Notes: a model not told the origin generated them from the letters alone. DNA of 64,000 nt from Saxidomus purpurata (GCA_022818135.1 JAFMSR010000014.1:35025433-35089432); one strand, 5' to 3'. Shown: positions 45,837-59,640, counted from the first letter of the stretch. Translations and numbers: made by a program.

Positions 45837-47443
45837 TAAAGCACGTGGTAAAAAAAGCTGATATTATAATTTTGCAAAACTGATAAGGGAGAAGTTGTTT
45901 TACGTTTTCGTATTTTTTCTAAAAGATATGAAAAGGAACATTACAATTAAACAATTACGTTTTAATGAAGGAAATGTGTATAATCAATATTTTAATGTCT
46001 ATTTCGTATTATTTTAGCATACAGTTAAAACCATTTTTCTTCGCATTCTAATAACCGCTCCTAGCATGTACTTCCGGAAAAACTATTCCATAATAGGCCG
46101 CCGCCGTCATCGGCGGCGCCAATAATATGCGTAATAAATAGTCTGGTTTGCCGACGATTAGTATCTGCTTATGATCTATACCAAGCCTAATGCGGTACTA
46201 AATTTTGCCTCAAATTTTAGTATTTACGTCATTGAAAATAGTTTCTGTACATGACTGTATATATTTTAGTCTTCAAAATATCGATCACCTGAAAATAGTT
46301 TCCCAGAAAAATGAGCCCATAAATTGTAACTTTGCTAGTTTTCCACATAATCACCCAGTATATCTAGTTTTATGTTTAGTTATTTCATCAAACATGAAGC
46401 TTCATCCTTATTGTTTATTATGCATTAAATCAATTGCAAAATTTTCTATGCCCCTAGAATAAGAAATCTAAATCCTGAATGATTCTTTATATTAACAACA
46501 AGATAATACTCAATATATCTGGAGTGCTTGGGTTTAGCTTTTCAAACGTGGAAACACTAGAATATCTTACAGTATCAATTTCTCAAATAATTACTCTAAA
46601 ACGGTTAGTTATCCTAATATGCTACGAGTCCAATTTCTCGACATATATGACTTTTCTCCTTACTGTTGACAACGTGCGTATTTCAACGGAAATAATATAA
46701 GTGGCTAGATCCAGTAACTACAAGGCTGCATATGTCTGAGAGGAAAACAGTGATGAAATTATGAGTCTCCATCATTTCACATTTGGTTTATAAGTTTAGG
46801 TACAACATGTACTAGTGTTTTCTTAAGTGCTGCTTGGTTTAATGTCAGGAAAAAGTAACAGTGCATTATGCGAATCTCTGTAATTGAAATTAGCTTTGAA
46901 TTTCTTATTTCAAACTGGAACAAGTCATTTTCTTTTCCTTTTAAAGTATTGATATATGGTAATATATGTAGATTTAGATGTAATAGTTAATTTGAGTCTC
47001 ATTCATTTGTATCATACAAATTTATTAAATTCATTTATAAAAATCACAGATAATATATGAAGTAAATGACCGTCATAGAATAGAATTATTATAAGAGACT
47101 ATAAGCATGATGAATTACAAATAATAACAGTTGCTATACTTTATTTACAACTAAAAGAAATGGGATCTAGGTTAAAGAAAACAAATAAAACCATACATTA
47201 ACGTGTATGGAAATCATTCATAATATACAGATAAGACTATGCACCTTTTACTTAAAAGTATCACTAGATAAAACACTAATGCAAAACAATAAACACTATT
47301 GTGCAATTACAAAATGTTTCAAAGTAACTATTATGCAGAAACGAGCTGATTATCAGAAACTGCATACTAGGATAAAAATGGTCAAGAAAATCTAGTTAAC
47401 ATTATTTACACAAATAAAATTGACGTTTGAGTAAAATATCATG
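45837..47443. other. No gene; GC-rich hairpin at 46090-46112
   Basis: The only striking element is GCCGCCG-tcat-CGGCGGC near 46099, a strong hairpin in otherwise AT-rich DNA. The rest is interior of the 44488-47665 inverted pair and carries no supported gene. Confidence 0.45.
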
Positions 47444-47665
47444 GTAGGTTTTTAACACACAAACGGACTAGCATAGGATAATTAAACATGCACTTCATCT
47501 TCTAAAACATTGCAAAAACAACACTTCCTGCCCTCTACCTTCAATTTCTTAAAACAGAAATTATATACCTGCCTCAAAAGTTTAAGTAATTTCTTCCTGT
47601 CATTAATTCTTTAATAATGTGAAAGATTTTTAAAGATTCAGAAAGAAATTAATGAAATTACTTCG
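47444..47665 (-). repeat. Right arm of the 3.2-kb inverted-repeat pair
   Basis: Inverse of 44488-44822, lacking about 130 bp of it. Confidence 0.8.
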
Positions 47666-49598
47666 TTTTACATACCACAGGTATGTTCCGTCCTCCTGTG
47701 TGTTGCTGGTGATGAAACCATTTGTTATAGTGCCTTGCCCATCGGGTCCGTGCAGTCACTCAACACTTCTTTAAAAAACTGTATTCTGAAGAAAGTGAAA
47801 ATATGCGTCTAAGCAAAGGATGGTCAGGTGAACATGTTATTCTTGACTCTTGAACATTCTAATGTTATCGTACTATTAGAGTCTGAATAATTGCGCATTG
47901 TAAATCACCCTTTGTTGTCCTCAGATCAAAGCTCATGCGGCTTCTTTTATTTCCTAATTTAAAGTGAATACCGTCTGGAAAGAAAATAAGTCCAGAGTTC
48001 TCTTGGCAGGCAACGCTATATATCAAGTGTCTCTTACAAATACCAGCGTGAAAACAACATACGAGCAGGATTTCACGACTTGCTTACATATAACACGGGG
48101 ATTACTTTGTAGGATTACAGTAAAATGTTATGATTTAAACACTTCTTGTCGGACCCTCATTTTGCTGTTTCTCCTCATTACAAATCCAAACAACACGTTA
48201 ATCATTTACGGTAATACATTTTTGCCAGACGGAATTGACTGCTCTTTTTAGAAACAGAAGAAATTAGTTCACTATCACATACTTGATTTGGAATATTCTC
48301 CGTGTAAGTCTAGAAAATACTACGTTTAGACATGATCTACTGCTTGATGTACGCCATTTAAACTTTCGTTTGCTTTTGAAGATGATTTTCAGTTTGTGGT
48401 TTTTGCTTTTCTTTAGTTGATGAGTAAAACTCTAAAGTGAGTAATTTGGGCCGACTATGTTAACAAACTGGACTCGTAAAACGAGTTGCTTACGTATTAT
48501 ATTTTCTAACTAAGTCAATAATACAGTTTCGTGCTAATGACGATGCTTTGACGTCAGCCTTCGTGACATTCTATCGGTTTGCATAATTTCTGTTGTGACT
48601 TAAGTACACTAAATAGACTAAATCAACCTTTACCCAGCTTTTTGTCAGTTATCATGTTTGGCCAACCTATTAAGTAGGCATTTATGGCCGTGAATAAAGC
48701 ATGTAAGTGAGCACTAAATAGAAAAAAACCAGATCTCTATCCAAACCAATCCAATCAGTTTAACTATATTTAACCTGCTTCATTCTTAAGACTTTATTTT
48801 TATTAAAGCCATTAATTCGGGTTCTTTCTATACAAAATCTTAAACAATTTCACTACTGAGCAGTATCTTTTAAAATTAATATACAACAACAAGTATCAAA
48901 AAGGGATAAAAGGTTAAGTTTCTAAATACGAGAATATTTGTATAATTTTATTATTCTATTAGCGGGCCAAATAGCTTATAATTATATAAGAAGCAGCGCC
49001 CACTACCTTACTTAAGTAACAACCCTTCTTTTGCTGACAACTGCAGCCGTTGCTAATTACCACACGTATATATTTTATGTAAGAAGGGAACGCTGCTTCA
49101 TAAATTTACTAACTTGGCATATACAACAAAACAGTTTGTTTAGGAAAAGGCCGTGACTTCATTTTTTTCTTTTGTTAATTACAATTATTAATAAAGTGTA
49201 CATAATTTATAATGTGCTTAATGAGAACATTTAAATAAGATAAGCGTTCCAGCAAAGATGCATAAAACGAATTAGAAACTGCGAGTATGCAGAAGACTTA
49301 TTTGATAGACAAAAGTACTCGCCGATCCTGGAATATACCAAGTACGACCGTCTTTTGTAGACAGGAGAACTATTCCGCACTGTACACAGACAGTCTCCGA
49401 ACAAAGATTGTTTAAACAAACTAAACATCTTAACGTAGAGAGAGAGAGGCAAGCCCAATTCTGAACCAACATAAGTGTAAATTACATCTGTTCGTATTCA
49501 ATCTTAAATATTAGTACATAACAGGCTTGCTCTATCTATCACAGCTCAAATAACTTTGATATGCTTATCAACAAGTTATTTGCCTTGTAAGTTCTCAA
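47666..49598. other. No gene; possible tiny TIR element 48985-49101
   Basis: TAAGAAGCAGCGCCC at 48987 is roughly inverse to GGGAACGCTGCTTCATAA ending at 49104, enclosing about 115 bp. This may be a small MITE. Nothing else could be supported. Confidence 0.35.
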
Positions 49599-49860
49599 GA
49601 GTTGTTCATTCGCAGACGCAGCAAACTGGAAACGTAAATATGTTGCATTTACATATATAGTAGCGCGAAATTGCAGAAGACTGTATATGTAAATCCAAAC
49701 ATGTATATAATTATTATTATTGTAAAATTTGAAGCGCACATGAGTTGTTCATTCGCAGACACAGCAAAATGGGACGTATATGTTTTGCATTTACATATAC
49801 AGTAGCGCGAAACTGCAGAAGACTGTATATGCAAATCCAAACATGTTCATAATTATTATT
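49599..49860 (+). repeat. 143-bp tandem duplication
   Basis: gagttgttcattcgcagac at 49599 and 49742 each start a unit with gtagcgcgaaa.tgcagaaga, ctgtatatg.aaatccaaac and a ttattatta run. Two units with about 90 percent identity. Confidence 0.9.
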
Positions 49861-51213
49861 ACTACAATATTTGCATCTGAGAAATAGACGTGTTAAGTCC
49901 GAATTCGTGATTCATTTGACAACAAGAAGCGAGGGTGCACAAATCGTCGAACAACCCGTACGAACCGTTTAAGAGAGGTGTTAGAAATTGACCCTTTATC
50001 TTACAGGCATGTAACAAAGTGGTACCCAAATGCCATTTAAAGCTGACAATAGGCAAAGCCTTCACTTAAACGGGGGTTGCTTCTCTCTTAATGTATAGAA
50101 GATCGACATTTTTTAGTACTAATTAAAACGTTAACACATATATATCTTTTTGAAAAACAAAGAAACAAACGAACAAAAGAAATATGTCACGACTATATGA
50201 TTTAAACTTTCAACGTTTGCCAAGAATATATATATATATATATCCTTCACTGAGACACCAAAGCCGCCCAGGAAAAACTCCGCTGTTTTGAAAAGGAAGA
50301 AACTTGTACCCGTGGCGAGTGCAAAGCTTTCCTCAGGATATAGGATGACGGGGTAATCACATCCGATGCCTTTACATGTTTGTAATATCCCTTATAGGAA
50401 TCTGAATTTCATAAATCTAAATCTGAACCTTTGATTATTATGACGCGCTTTCCTTACAACGTTCAATTGCAAGCATAGCTAACATGTGTCTATGTATTGT
50501 CGATAATACTTCGCTCACTTAAGGCTTTTACTATATAGCTTACATAGTGTATTACACATAAATCCAACATACAATTGGTTCAATTTTTAAAACAAGTTGT
50601 AATGTCCCATTGACTTAGTCGTTGAACTATAAATCTGAATGTTTCTTCTTGGTGCATCAGGATGATGGAATTGAAAACATCGGCAAAGGATATAGGTGCA
50701 ACTCTGTTTGCGATGAAACAACTGAGCCTGAAAAAGTAAGCTGAAAGGAAGAAACAATGTTAACCGATATACAATAAAAGGGAAGGGGGGAGGGTTTTTT
50801 GTCCTTGATATGTTCGCTACGGCCTTCTACAAAGGTGTGGTGATTTATTGAAGGTTGAGTTCACACGGAAAAAGCGTGCAGTTTTGCAATTATAATAAAA
50901 TGGACTGTGCCGAATAAAGACAATATAAGGTGTACCCGACGGTCTTCCCTTACTACGGTTACGAAGTTATCTGTGTTTAAAGGCCCACAAAAATAATAGA
51001 GATTTATATCCGAAAAGAACATAAATCTTCTTAACGAGTTATAAATTATAATAACAAAACGTGCAGTTCTAAACACTGTTTTATCTGACACAGGAGGTTT
51101 TACATTTTATATTTTCCTTTATTTGTTTTAAGTATGTCTGCAGAAATTACGAAACTTACAGATAACATAATATACATGTACGTGTATAAAGTCTGTAATC
51201 ACTGTGGTTTTTG
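49861..51213. other. No gene confirmed; candidate exon 50661-50735
   Basis: A 75-bp open segment flanked by splice-like sites is described under findings. A (TA)n run lies near 50225. Otherwise nothing was recognised. Confidence 0.4.
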
Positions 51214-52195
51214 GCCTGACTAAGCATACCACATTTCAAACAGTGCTGACAATTTAACTGTGCTATGTGCGAATAACAACTGTAAACATGCGCTTTGGGA
51301 AAGTAGTGCAAGACAGACCAGATCAATCTTTTGTTTGAATGTCGCATACGATAAGAACATATTACAAATAAAAACAGTACATACAACTGCAGAAAGGTCT
51401 ATAGCTTACGGGCTGCATTACACAATTTTTTCTGTTTTAGAAATTACTGCGCTGTTAGCTGATTACGGAAGATAATCATATGCATATCACGGAAAAGTAC
51501 GGATATTTACGGAAACGTACGGAATTCGATATAAGAGTTTGTAGTTTGATTTTCAAATTTCTGATGTTATTTCATTGACAACTTTCTTATTTACGAACGA
51601 TTACATATATATTTACCTAAAAAAAAACTTAAAAAAAAAAGATACAATTAACGTACATTCCCGAGAAGGAACTCACGTGATCAAAATCACCTGCCATTTA
51701 CCGAGGACGCTGTATGTCAAGGCCCAGTGAACGGTTTCACCGATTACAACTACAAGGTAACCAAGAATCATTTTTGGTTGTCCCTGTTATACACATTATA
51801 CAGTACTGTATTTATATTTCATTGTTGGTATTGCTTTGTTTATTTCTGTTTCAAGGTCTTGTCCTTGGTACACAATAATTTTCGATCCACATCATCAGAT
51901 ATCGCTTGAAGTTGAACAAAGCGCAGATTGAATTATTTTTATTGTTCTCTCAAACAATTGATATTGTTGACCATGTGATTATTTTTCATTTAACGTACGT
52001 TTTATAATAAAACAAACTTCCCTGCCACCCATATATTTGTGAATCATTCATTCTGTGTCATATACTAAATTTCGCCCTATGCACATTTCGACCCGCGCTT
52101 TAGGTAAGGTTCAGCGTAAATCACGAAGGTCGAAAGCTGTTTTTAGGGGAGTTAATCTATAGCCCCCTGGCCTTCAGCGCTCACAGCGCTTTGAT
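51214..52195 (-). mobile_element. Family B element, inverted copy
   Basis: Reverse complement of 62586-63563 along its whole length at an estimated 90-93 percent identity. The inner terminus, read on the minus strand, is AATCAAAGCGCTGTGAGCGC followed by tgaaggcc. It contains a run of tacggaaa-type motifs (51495-51530). The 60-residue open frame at 51727 is shared by both copies only because they are recent duplicates. No transposase, TIR or target duplication was found; class unknown. Confidence 0.8.
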
Positions 52196-52286
52196 TCATT
52201 TACCGCCTGAGTCAGCTTGTTCGTGTGAGTTTTATATGTAGTTCTAAGTTCACAAAGGTAAGACAAGTGAAAATATATAATTATGT

Positions 52287-52977
52287 AGTCAGGAAATGAA
52301 GTTGGAGGTGATAATAATACATATGTAGTCAGAATAGGGAGGTCCGAAAGTGATGATGTTCATGTGTAGTCAGGAAAGGGAGGTATGAAAGTGATGATAA
52401 TATATGTGTAGTCGGGAAAATGAGGTATGAAAGTGATGATAATATCTGTGTTAGGATGGTATGAAAGTGATGATAATATATGTGTAGTCAGGAAAGGGAG
52501 GTATGAAAGTGATGATAATACATGTGTAGGCACGAAAGGGAGTAATGAAAGTGATGATAATATATGTATAGTCAGGAAAGGGAGGTATGAAAGTGATATA
52601 TATATACAATGTATATCTGTGTAGTCAGGAAAGGATGGTATGAAAGTGATGATAATATCTGTGTAGTCAGGAAAGGGAGGTATGAAAGTGATGATAATAC
52701 ATGTGTGTAGTCAGGAAAGGGAGGTATGAAAGTGATGATAATACATGTGTAGTCAGAAAATGGAGGTATGAAAGTGATGATAATACGTGTGTAGTCAGGA
52801 AAGAGAGGTATGAAAGTGATGATAATGTATCTGTTGTCAGGAAATGGAGGTGTGAAAGTGATGATAATCCATGTGTAGTCAGGAAAGGGAGGTATGAAAG
52901 TGATGATAATACATGTGTAGTCAGGAAAGGGAGGTATGAAAGTGATGATAATGTATCTGTTGTCAGGAAATGGAGCT
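52287..52977 (+). repeat. 42-bp minisatellite, about 16 units
   Basis: The unit atgaaagtgatgataataca plus tgtgtagtcaggaaagggaggt is repeated with changes; early units are irregular. Because 42 is a multiple of three, long frames run through it without stops. The variant gtatctgttgtcaggaaatg occurs at 52827 and 52953, exactly three units (126 bp) apart, showing a block duplication. Confidence 0.93.
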
Positions 52978-55900
52978 ACAATATACAGTAAAAGAGATCA
53001 AAGACGACCTTAAAAACATTTATAACAGATTTAAAATGATCTTTCAATCAAAAGACAAAAAAAGTAAAATGGCAATGGTAACTAATTCTTTTACAAACAG
53101 ATGATGACTTCTGCAATCCTTTACATTATATTTCACCTGTCATTTTGTGTATATGTTCTTAAATAATAGCTATTGCAAACAATGATCATCATTTATAATG
53201 CTTTGAAAGCTGAGAACATGTAATTTGTTCTTTATCCAGTAAAGAAGGACAACTATTTTAAGTAGTATGTTTATAAAAGAACATTTATCTTACAATAAGT
53301 TCATATTATCTCTAAAATTGCTTTATTTCTTGTATGTTTGCTCTTAAGGCTTCATGCGCTCCTTTCACCAAAGTTTTCCGAATCAGCATAAATCTTGCAT
53401 CTTCAACTTCAATAAGTTTGCTGAAATTCTTGATTCCTATTTGTACATTCATGTATTCATGTTTTTCAGGTCTTCACCTTTACGAAATTAAGAGCAAATT
53501 CTTTCTTTTTGTCTGGCAACAGGGCCAACATTGCTTTTTGAGTGTAGAGGTACATATGAACCCAAGCAGGTGTTAATGACTGAATATTGACTTCTTACAA
53601 GTCATTATATCTACTTTTGAATAATTGCTCCGCTATTTGTTAAGTAAACGCACGGAAATGAATTTAAGAGGCAATCAAACATTATGAGGACAAACATGCG
53701 AGCTCTGAAATGAGCTGCCTCATTTGCAGGAAAATAAATATCTAACGTAATGAATGCCCCGAATGGTGATTGACCTTATAAGACATTGTTCTAAATAATA
53801 GACGCTTAGATTGTTTAGTTGGTACAGTCTAGTACTTAGAATCCTCGAGTCGCTGTTTCGATTTCGAGCACGATTTCTGATAGCAATGCGTACTAAAAAG
53901 ATTATGCAGTTATCGATTGTGCTCAATATTTTTCTAATAAGGAAGTTGATAGTTATTTCTCAAGACTTTGCTTGTAAAATATATATGTATTGGTAACACA
54001 ACACTTTTAATAAAAACTATTTAATTACCAACTAAATAAAATCTTGTTTTTTAAATTTATATTTTGAAATTTTGGAGTGTTTCGTTTTCTTTTTGCTTTT
54101 TATATACTGATCAGTATACATGTTGTTAATAACAGAATAGTAACATAAGTAATTTTGTTGATGCTTCTAATGTTACAATATTGGCATTAAATCACGAATA
54201 TATTGAATACTTATTATAATCAGTCTACCTTATAAGCATATGTCCGAATACATACATGGCCTTCATACACCATACAATAAAGGTCGTGGTGATTACAGTA
54301 ATCCTACTGTATCTATGCGTATAATAGAAATGAGTTATAGAAATAGTTAGAACACTAACTAGGTGTACATATTTGAAGAAAAATATTACCAAAACTATTG
54401 TTGGAAACTTTACATTTAAACAGAAGTGATGTGACTTCTTCCAAGAAATATAAATAGTACGCAAATCAAATATAAAACTTAACATAAATCAATTATTGGA
54501 CAAAACCATTACTACCGTATCTATTCATTTGTTACGCAAATGCAATTATTATATACACTATTCTTTAATTATCACACAAAGCCCACAATAAATCAATTCA
54601 ATTAATTTAATTAATGTTCTTTATCACAAGTCAATCTTCCTTAAGGGACAACGTCGTATCTACAGTTACTATAAGATGAGAGAGATTTTATTGCATCCAT
54701 GTAGGCTAAAAAGCCCGTGATGGCATACACAATACATAATACAAGACATGCAGCAAACAGTGGTCCACATCAAAAATACAAACACAATTTTAACTGAAAA
54801 TTAATTAATTAATTCGGAGAAGGTCCGAAATAAACATAAGATTTATCCTGACCTAGGGTATTGACAATCAATATTTTTCATATGTTTGATAGTACTTAGT
54901 ACTCATTTTGATAGTACTTAGTACTCACTTTGATAGTACATAGAGCAAACTATCATATATATATATTTTTTTTAAATTGATTTGGTGTTTTACGAATGCA
55001 TTGAAAAATAGAAACACCGCTTAACTGCAACAATTAAGTGAACGAGTATTTAAAACTCATTTAAATCTATAAGTATACCCACATGACACATATACATACA
55101 TACACATATACGTGAATAACCCATATCATGGAAATAGTATAACCAACAGTTAACCTTACCGAAAGAGGACAAAATCTAAGGTCAACTGTATGGATATTCA
55201 TTCCATGAAGTTACTACAAGAAAAATAAAAAATCATTGGAAAATTTAAAATTTATTTTTTTTACCCTTTCCGAAAGCGAAAGCGTAAGAGTAAAACCTAA
55301 TGCAAGTATAAACAATATATACTTAATAGAAAAATGGTCAAAATTATAAGTATTAAAAGTATAAGTGGAAGTATTGAGGTATGAAAATGCATATCGCATT
55401 ACGAAACTGTTGTTCTGATTTCAAATGCCTTATATATAAATATTCCCAAACTTTGTACTATAGTTTGATTTTCTGAATTTAAAAAGTTCCACAAATTTGA
55501 ACATATTTGGTCTGACCCAGTATTTCTTTGGTATATATTGTTTTCTTAAATCTTTGTATATTTGACATTCTATTACAAAATGATATTCATCCTCTAGTTT
55601 TGGCCCACATTACACTTTCTTTCATCTCTAGGTATACTAACTGGTCTTATCCATCTTCCGGCCTCAACTTGTAATCTATGAGGAGGATACTCGTAAACGT
55701 GACAATGACTGACAAAATTTATTTGCATTGAAAAATTCAAGATATGGTTGAAATCTAAATGACGAGATTTGTCTGTAAAATAGAGGTACTGGAATTATTT
55801 AATCTTGAATTCCAGTTTTGATAAACTGGTCACTTAGTCTTTGTTTAGCTAAATGTAAAAAACAAATTAACATGTCCCACCCTTGAAATATCCAAGCATC

Positions 55901-58664
55901 TACAAAACCCAAGGAACATAGTAAGTCTTTAATCAACGAACACCAATTACGTCTGCCATGATGTTGTTCAAAATCATTTTTAACAATGTATACGTAATAT
56001 AAACGTACTTATTGTGACTAAGTTGTAGTATTTTCAACCAATATTTTATTATGTTAAGCATATGAATTGTTCTAAAAGAAAGTCGTCCCAATTCACCATA
56101 TATAAAGTCATTTGCAGTGGTAATGAAAATTAGATTTATGAAACAATTAGAAGATTAGTGGTTAATGAATTTCCCCTGGGATCCCGTGTTCGCCTCAACG
56201 TGTTTTTTTATAACTGCTCAAAATATGTTATTCGGTTGTTCTTAATCGAACGCTCAGAAGTTGTTGCTTTAACCTTTCTGCAACAAAGTTTTTATAACGA
56301 ATAAATAAAATCCTAATCCAAAATCTTAACACTAAACGGAATCGAGCATATATAGTTTTAATATTACAGGGACACCAGAATATCTCGGAAGTTTGACTCG
56401 ATTAATTTATCATATGCTATATACATATATTTCCGATTTATTTATATTGAATGGACTTGTCCTTAATGGTTAATTTGATAGTTAGTCATAGACCAACGCA
56501 TCTGACGGATGGACAACAAATTATAAGAGGATCGAGAACTTACCAATCTACACTGACCACATCTACAATTCTGATTTCAATGTTTGGCAGCACTACAAAT
56601 GATTCAGTCCACTATGACTTCAGTTTTTTCGGTCAGCTACGCGGACTAGTCATTCCTTATTAAACATTTAATATTCCGAATCGTTTGATAGGGCAACTTC
56701 TATAGATTTATGTTTACTTTCATACATGTAAGAGATAACTGAACTACATGCGATAAAGAAGATCTAAACGGAACTTTTTAAGTAAAGGTATCTGTTGAGC
56801 AGAGTTTTGCAGATGTGTGCTTTTTCCATCAGTAGAATTGCTACACACGCGTAGGTTTGCTAATAAATTCGGTATCTCATACACTTGAAGTGTAACTTAA
56901 CATAAAACTCATTTACACACATTGAATATGGTCAATATTCAATATCTTCCCTATTGACGACATACATGTAAATGAGATTTTAATATTTTGTATGATTACA
57001 CAGTCATGTAGATATGAATGCAACGACATAAATTGTTGATGACCAATCACGTGGCAGCTTTCAAAACACATCTTCCAGAGGTCATACTGCCGATAGTTTG
57101 ATTGTACAGTTAGAACGACGTAAGAAAACATAAACTTTTGATTTAAGCATGTTTGTAAATTATCTGCCGATATTAGTAAAGAAAATGTAGCCTTGGGGTA
57201 CGTGTTAGTGGCAAAATAGACCCATATTAATAGTTCGTAAAATCGTACCTTTGCCATAGTCTAAGACGCACTGTTTCCGACAGATGGGATTGTGCGACAG
57301 ACTCTTGATCAATGACCTCCTACGTAAATTGTTATATATAAGATAAAGGTACTGAAAAAACAGCATTTTATCGTGATTAAGTTTTATGTTTTGCTCTATT
57401 TATACATTGTATTTGTACATATTTCACTATCATAGCCAACATACAAAGTGGAAAATGAAAAGTAAAAATAAAAAGAGTTTAAACAGTGCATTGTAAAAGA
57501 AAGTTATGAATTTGCATAATAATTCAGGCAATGTCTGTTCTTAGACTTAAATCTTCTAGTTTGTATGTGACTAATTATAATGTTGAATTACATTTAAAGA
57601 AAATGTTAATTAATTGTTTCATATCAAGTATAGAATCAACATGTATGTACATACTTTTAAATGTTAAAATTTGATATATCCTGTATATAAAAAAACTGTG
57701 CCAGAATGGCGAACTGTACTAATAAACTTAACAGTTTCCAAATAAAGTATTAAGCCCTGAGTGTTTGGCAAATTTGAAACGTTTTGAATTGACTTGCTTT
57801 GTACGTTTCTATTTTTTTAATTGATTTTTTTAAGTCTGTTTTATCTGCATACATATAAATTCTATTGACAAATACATTTAATCATGCAAATGGTCATTCT
57901 TATATTCAGAATTAAAAGATACTTTCCATCTTATCAATATTGCACAAAAATAATAATAGTAATAATAATAATGATAATGATAGAATTTTTATATCAAGAA
58001 GGTAACACAAATAGACATTTATGCGAAATCGTACATTTATCACAATCTCATTGTGGCCTTCCATAAATACACACAAACGACAGATATAAACGGCTAAAAA
58101 TGCACATATACAGATGCACACATTCACATACATTCTTGTTTCACACTTGGTAATATACAAGTCAAAAACTGCTGCAAAACAAACAAAGTTTATCTTTAAT
58201 TAAAACTTGAATTATCACGGATGTCTACGATTTATTCATGACAAACACTCAGATATAAATAATTGTCACAAAAGAAGAAGAAAATATATGATTATCACAA
58301 AAGAAGAAGAAAATACATAATTTCAAAATTGTTTTAATATTATTTTGAGTGTGTTACAGTTTGATTCCGGACAAAATAAGATTTAAATTTCTTTTTAAAC
58401 TCTGTTATAAATAACCATGGTATGTTCACACTATAAAACATGTAGAGCCACTGTTGGTCAGACAGACGAGATTTGTACAAGACTATATCTGCTTGTACAA
58501 GTTAAATCTGTTAAAATCTGCCATGAAATAATGCTTTGATTTGACATGTTATCTACATGCAAATGCTGAAGTTTAAAAGTATTTCCAAAACACATAGTAC
58601 CTCACATAAAGATGTGAAATACACTGGTTAACAGTAAAGCTGCAATAGTCGGGTGCTGAGAAAA
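52978..58664. other. No gene supported; small repeats only
   Basis: Holds a 22-bp repeat at 54885-54945 (tttgatagtacttagtactca, almost three copies), an (AAT)n run at 57948-57985, and a 25-bp duplication with acaaaagaagaagaaaata at 58262-58322. No coding region was recognised; the frame at 56457-56663 is mentioned among the findings. Confidence 0.5.
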
Positions 58665-58860
58665 CCAAACCCCAATGACAATACATCCGAAATAAATCTG
58701 AATATGAATGATGCAAAAGTTCATCAGTTGACGTTAATGCCACATTCTTGTTATTTACTTAGCAAATACATATAAACACCTTACAACATTTCAGAACATA
58801 AAAATTATGTAGGCAATATCTGTCATTAAGGTTGGCCCTCTCACAACATGGCTCATATAT
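58665..58860 (+). repeat. Direct repeat, copy 1
   Basis: caatgacaatacatccgaa through tctgtcattaaggttggccc and tctcacaacatggct recurs at 63590-63785 in the same orientation, about 85 percent identical, 4.9 kb away. Confidence 0.85.
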
Positions 58861-59148
58861 TAAAGCTATATCTCACACTTTAGTGACACATCTACACAAA
58901 ACTAATAGATTGTATATATGGCACAACACATTCATTTATTTACAAGTGACATACTTTGAAACATGCATCAATTATCTTATTTTCATAAAAATGTTTGCCC
59001 TAATGAATTATTTTGCAGATAACAAATACAAAAAACTCAATTGACTTGTTTCAGTTTGATATAAATATTTATCACACCTGAGGCTTGTTATGAAACGCCT
59101 TTGTGATTCTGTGAGATATAAATCGTTTGTGAAATATTAATTTCTGCC

Positions 59149-59430
59149 GTCAGCCCGGATAGATCAATAGGTAGAGCACGAGACTTGTAATCTCGGGGTT
59201 GTGGGTTCGATTCCCAGGGCTGACCAATTAAAATTACTAACAGTCTTTCGGATGAGACTTTAAAACCGAGGTCCCATGTATGGGTGAAAACCTGGCATGA
59301 TAAAGAACCAGGGGTGTCTCTGGAATTGGGACGCTTTCTGTATCTTGCACTATCCCCGAAAACCTAAAATAACTAAACTCTTCTGGGGGCGTTGGTCATA
59401 TGGGAAACCGGTACCAACGATAAAACCCTA
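59149..59430 (+). repeat. tRNA-Lys-like SINE
   Basis: The head GCCCGGATAGATCAATAGGT with agagc, a perfectly paired anticodon arm (CGAGA / TCTCG with loop CTTGTAA) and box B GGTTCGATTCC imitates a tRNA, and its first bases resemble tRNA-Lys. The acceptor stem does not close in tRNA geometry, so it is a SINE head rather than a gene. The body contains ctttcggatgagactttaaa and ccgaggtccca, a motif common in invertebrate SINEs, and ends near 59430. Confidence 0.75.
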
Positions 59431-59469
59431 ATATACCATGCCAATTTCTGCCATAAGCATGCAATTCAA

Positions 59470-59640
59470 ATGAAAATTTCTTGCATATCGGATTGACATT
59501 TCCGGTGATTTTACTTTACCTATGCCGGAACTCAGTCTGACACCCCTCCTATGTCAGACAACGATTTATTGCATATCGGACCGGCATTTCTGGTGATTTT
59601 ACCCATGCCGGAAAACTCGGGCTGGCACAGGAAGGATTAT
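59470..59640 (+). repeat. Family C fragment
   Basis: ttcttgcatatcggat.g.catttccggtgatttta is present at 59476 and again at 59571, each followed by a catgccgg or tatgccgg block. The first is followed by the small hairpin GTCTGACA-cccctccta-TGTCAGAC (59535-59559). It matches 26005-26090 and 26400-26485. Confidence 0.8.

Noticed and set aside
52427..52991. Repetitive frames with a VRKGRYESDDNTC unit
   Set aside because: Produced by a 42-bp minisatellite whose length is a multiple of three; broken by irregular units and without transcriptional signals.
59149..59226. Apparent tRNA-Thr with TGT anticodon
   Set aside because: The anticodon arm is good, but the acceptor stem does not close in tRNA geometry, the D and T stems have mismatches, and a SINE body follows.
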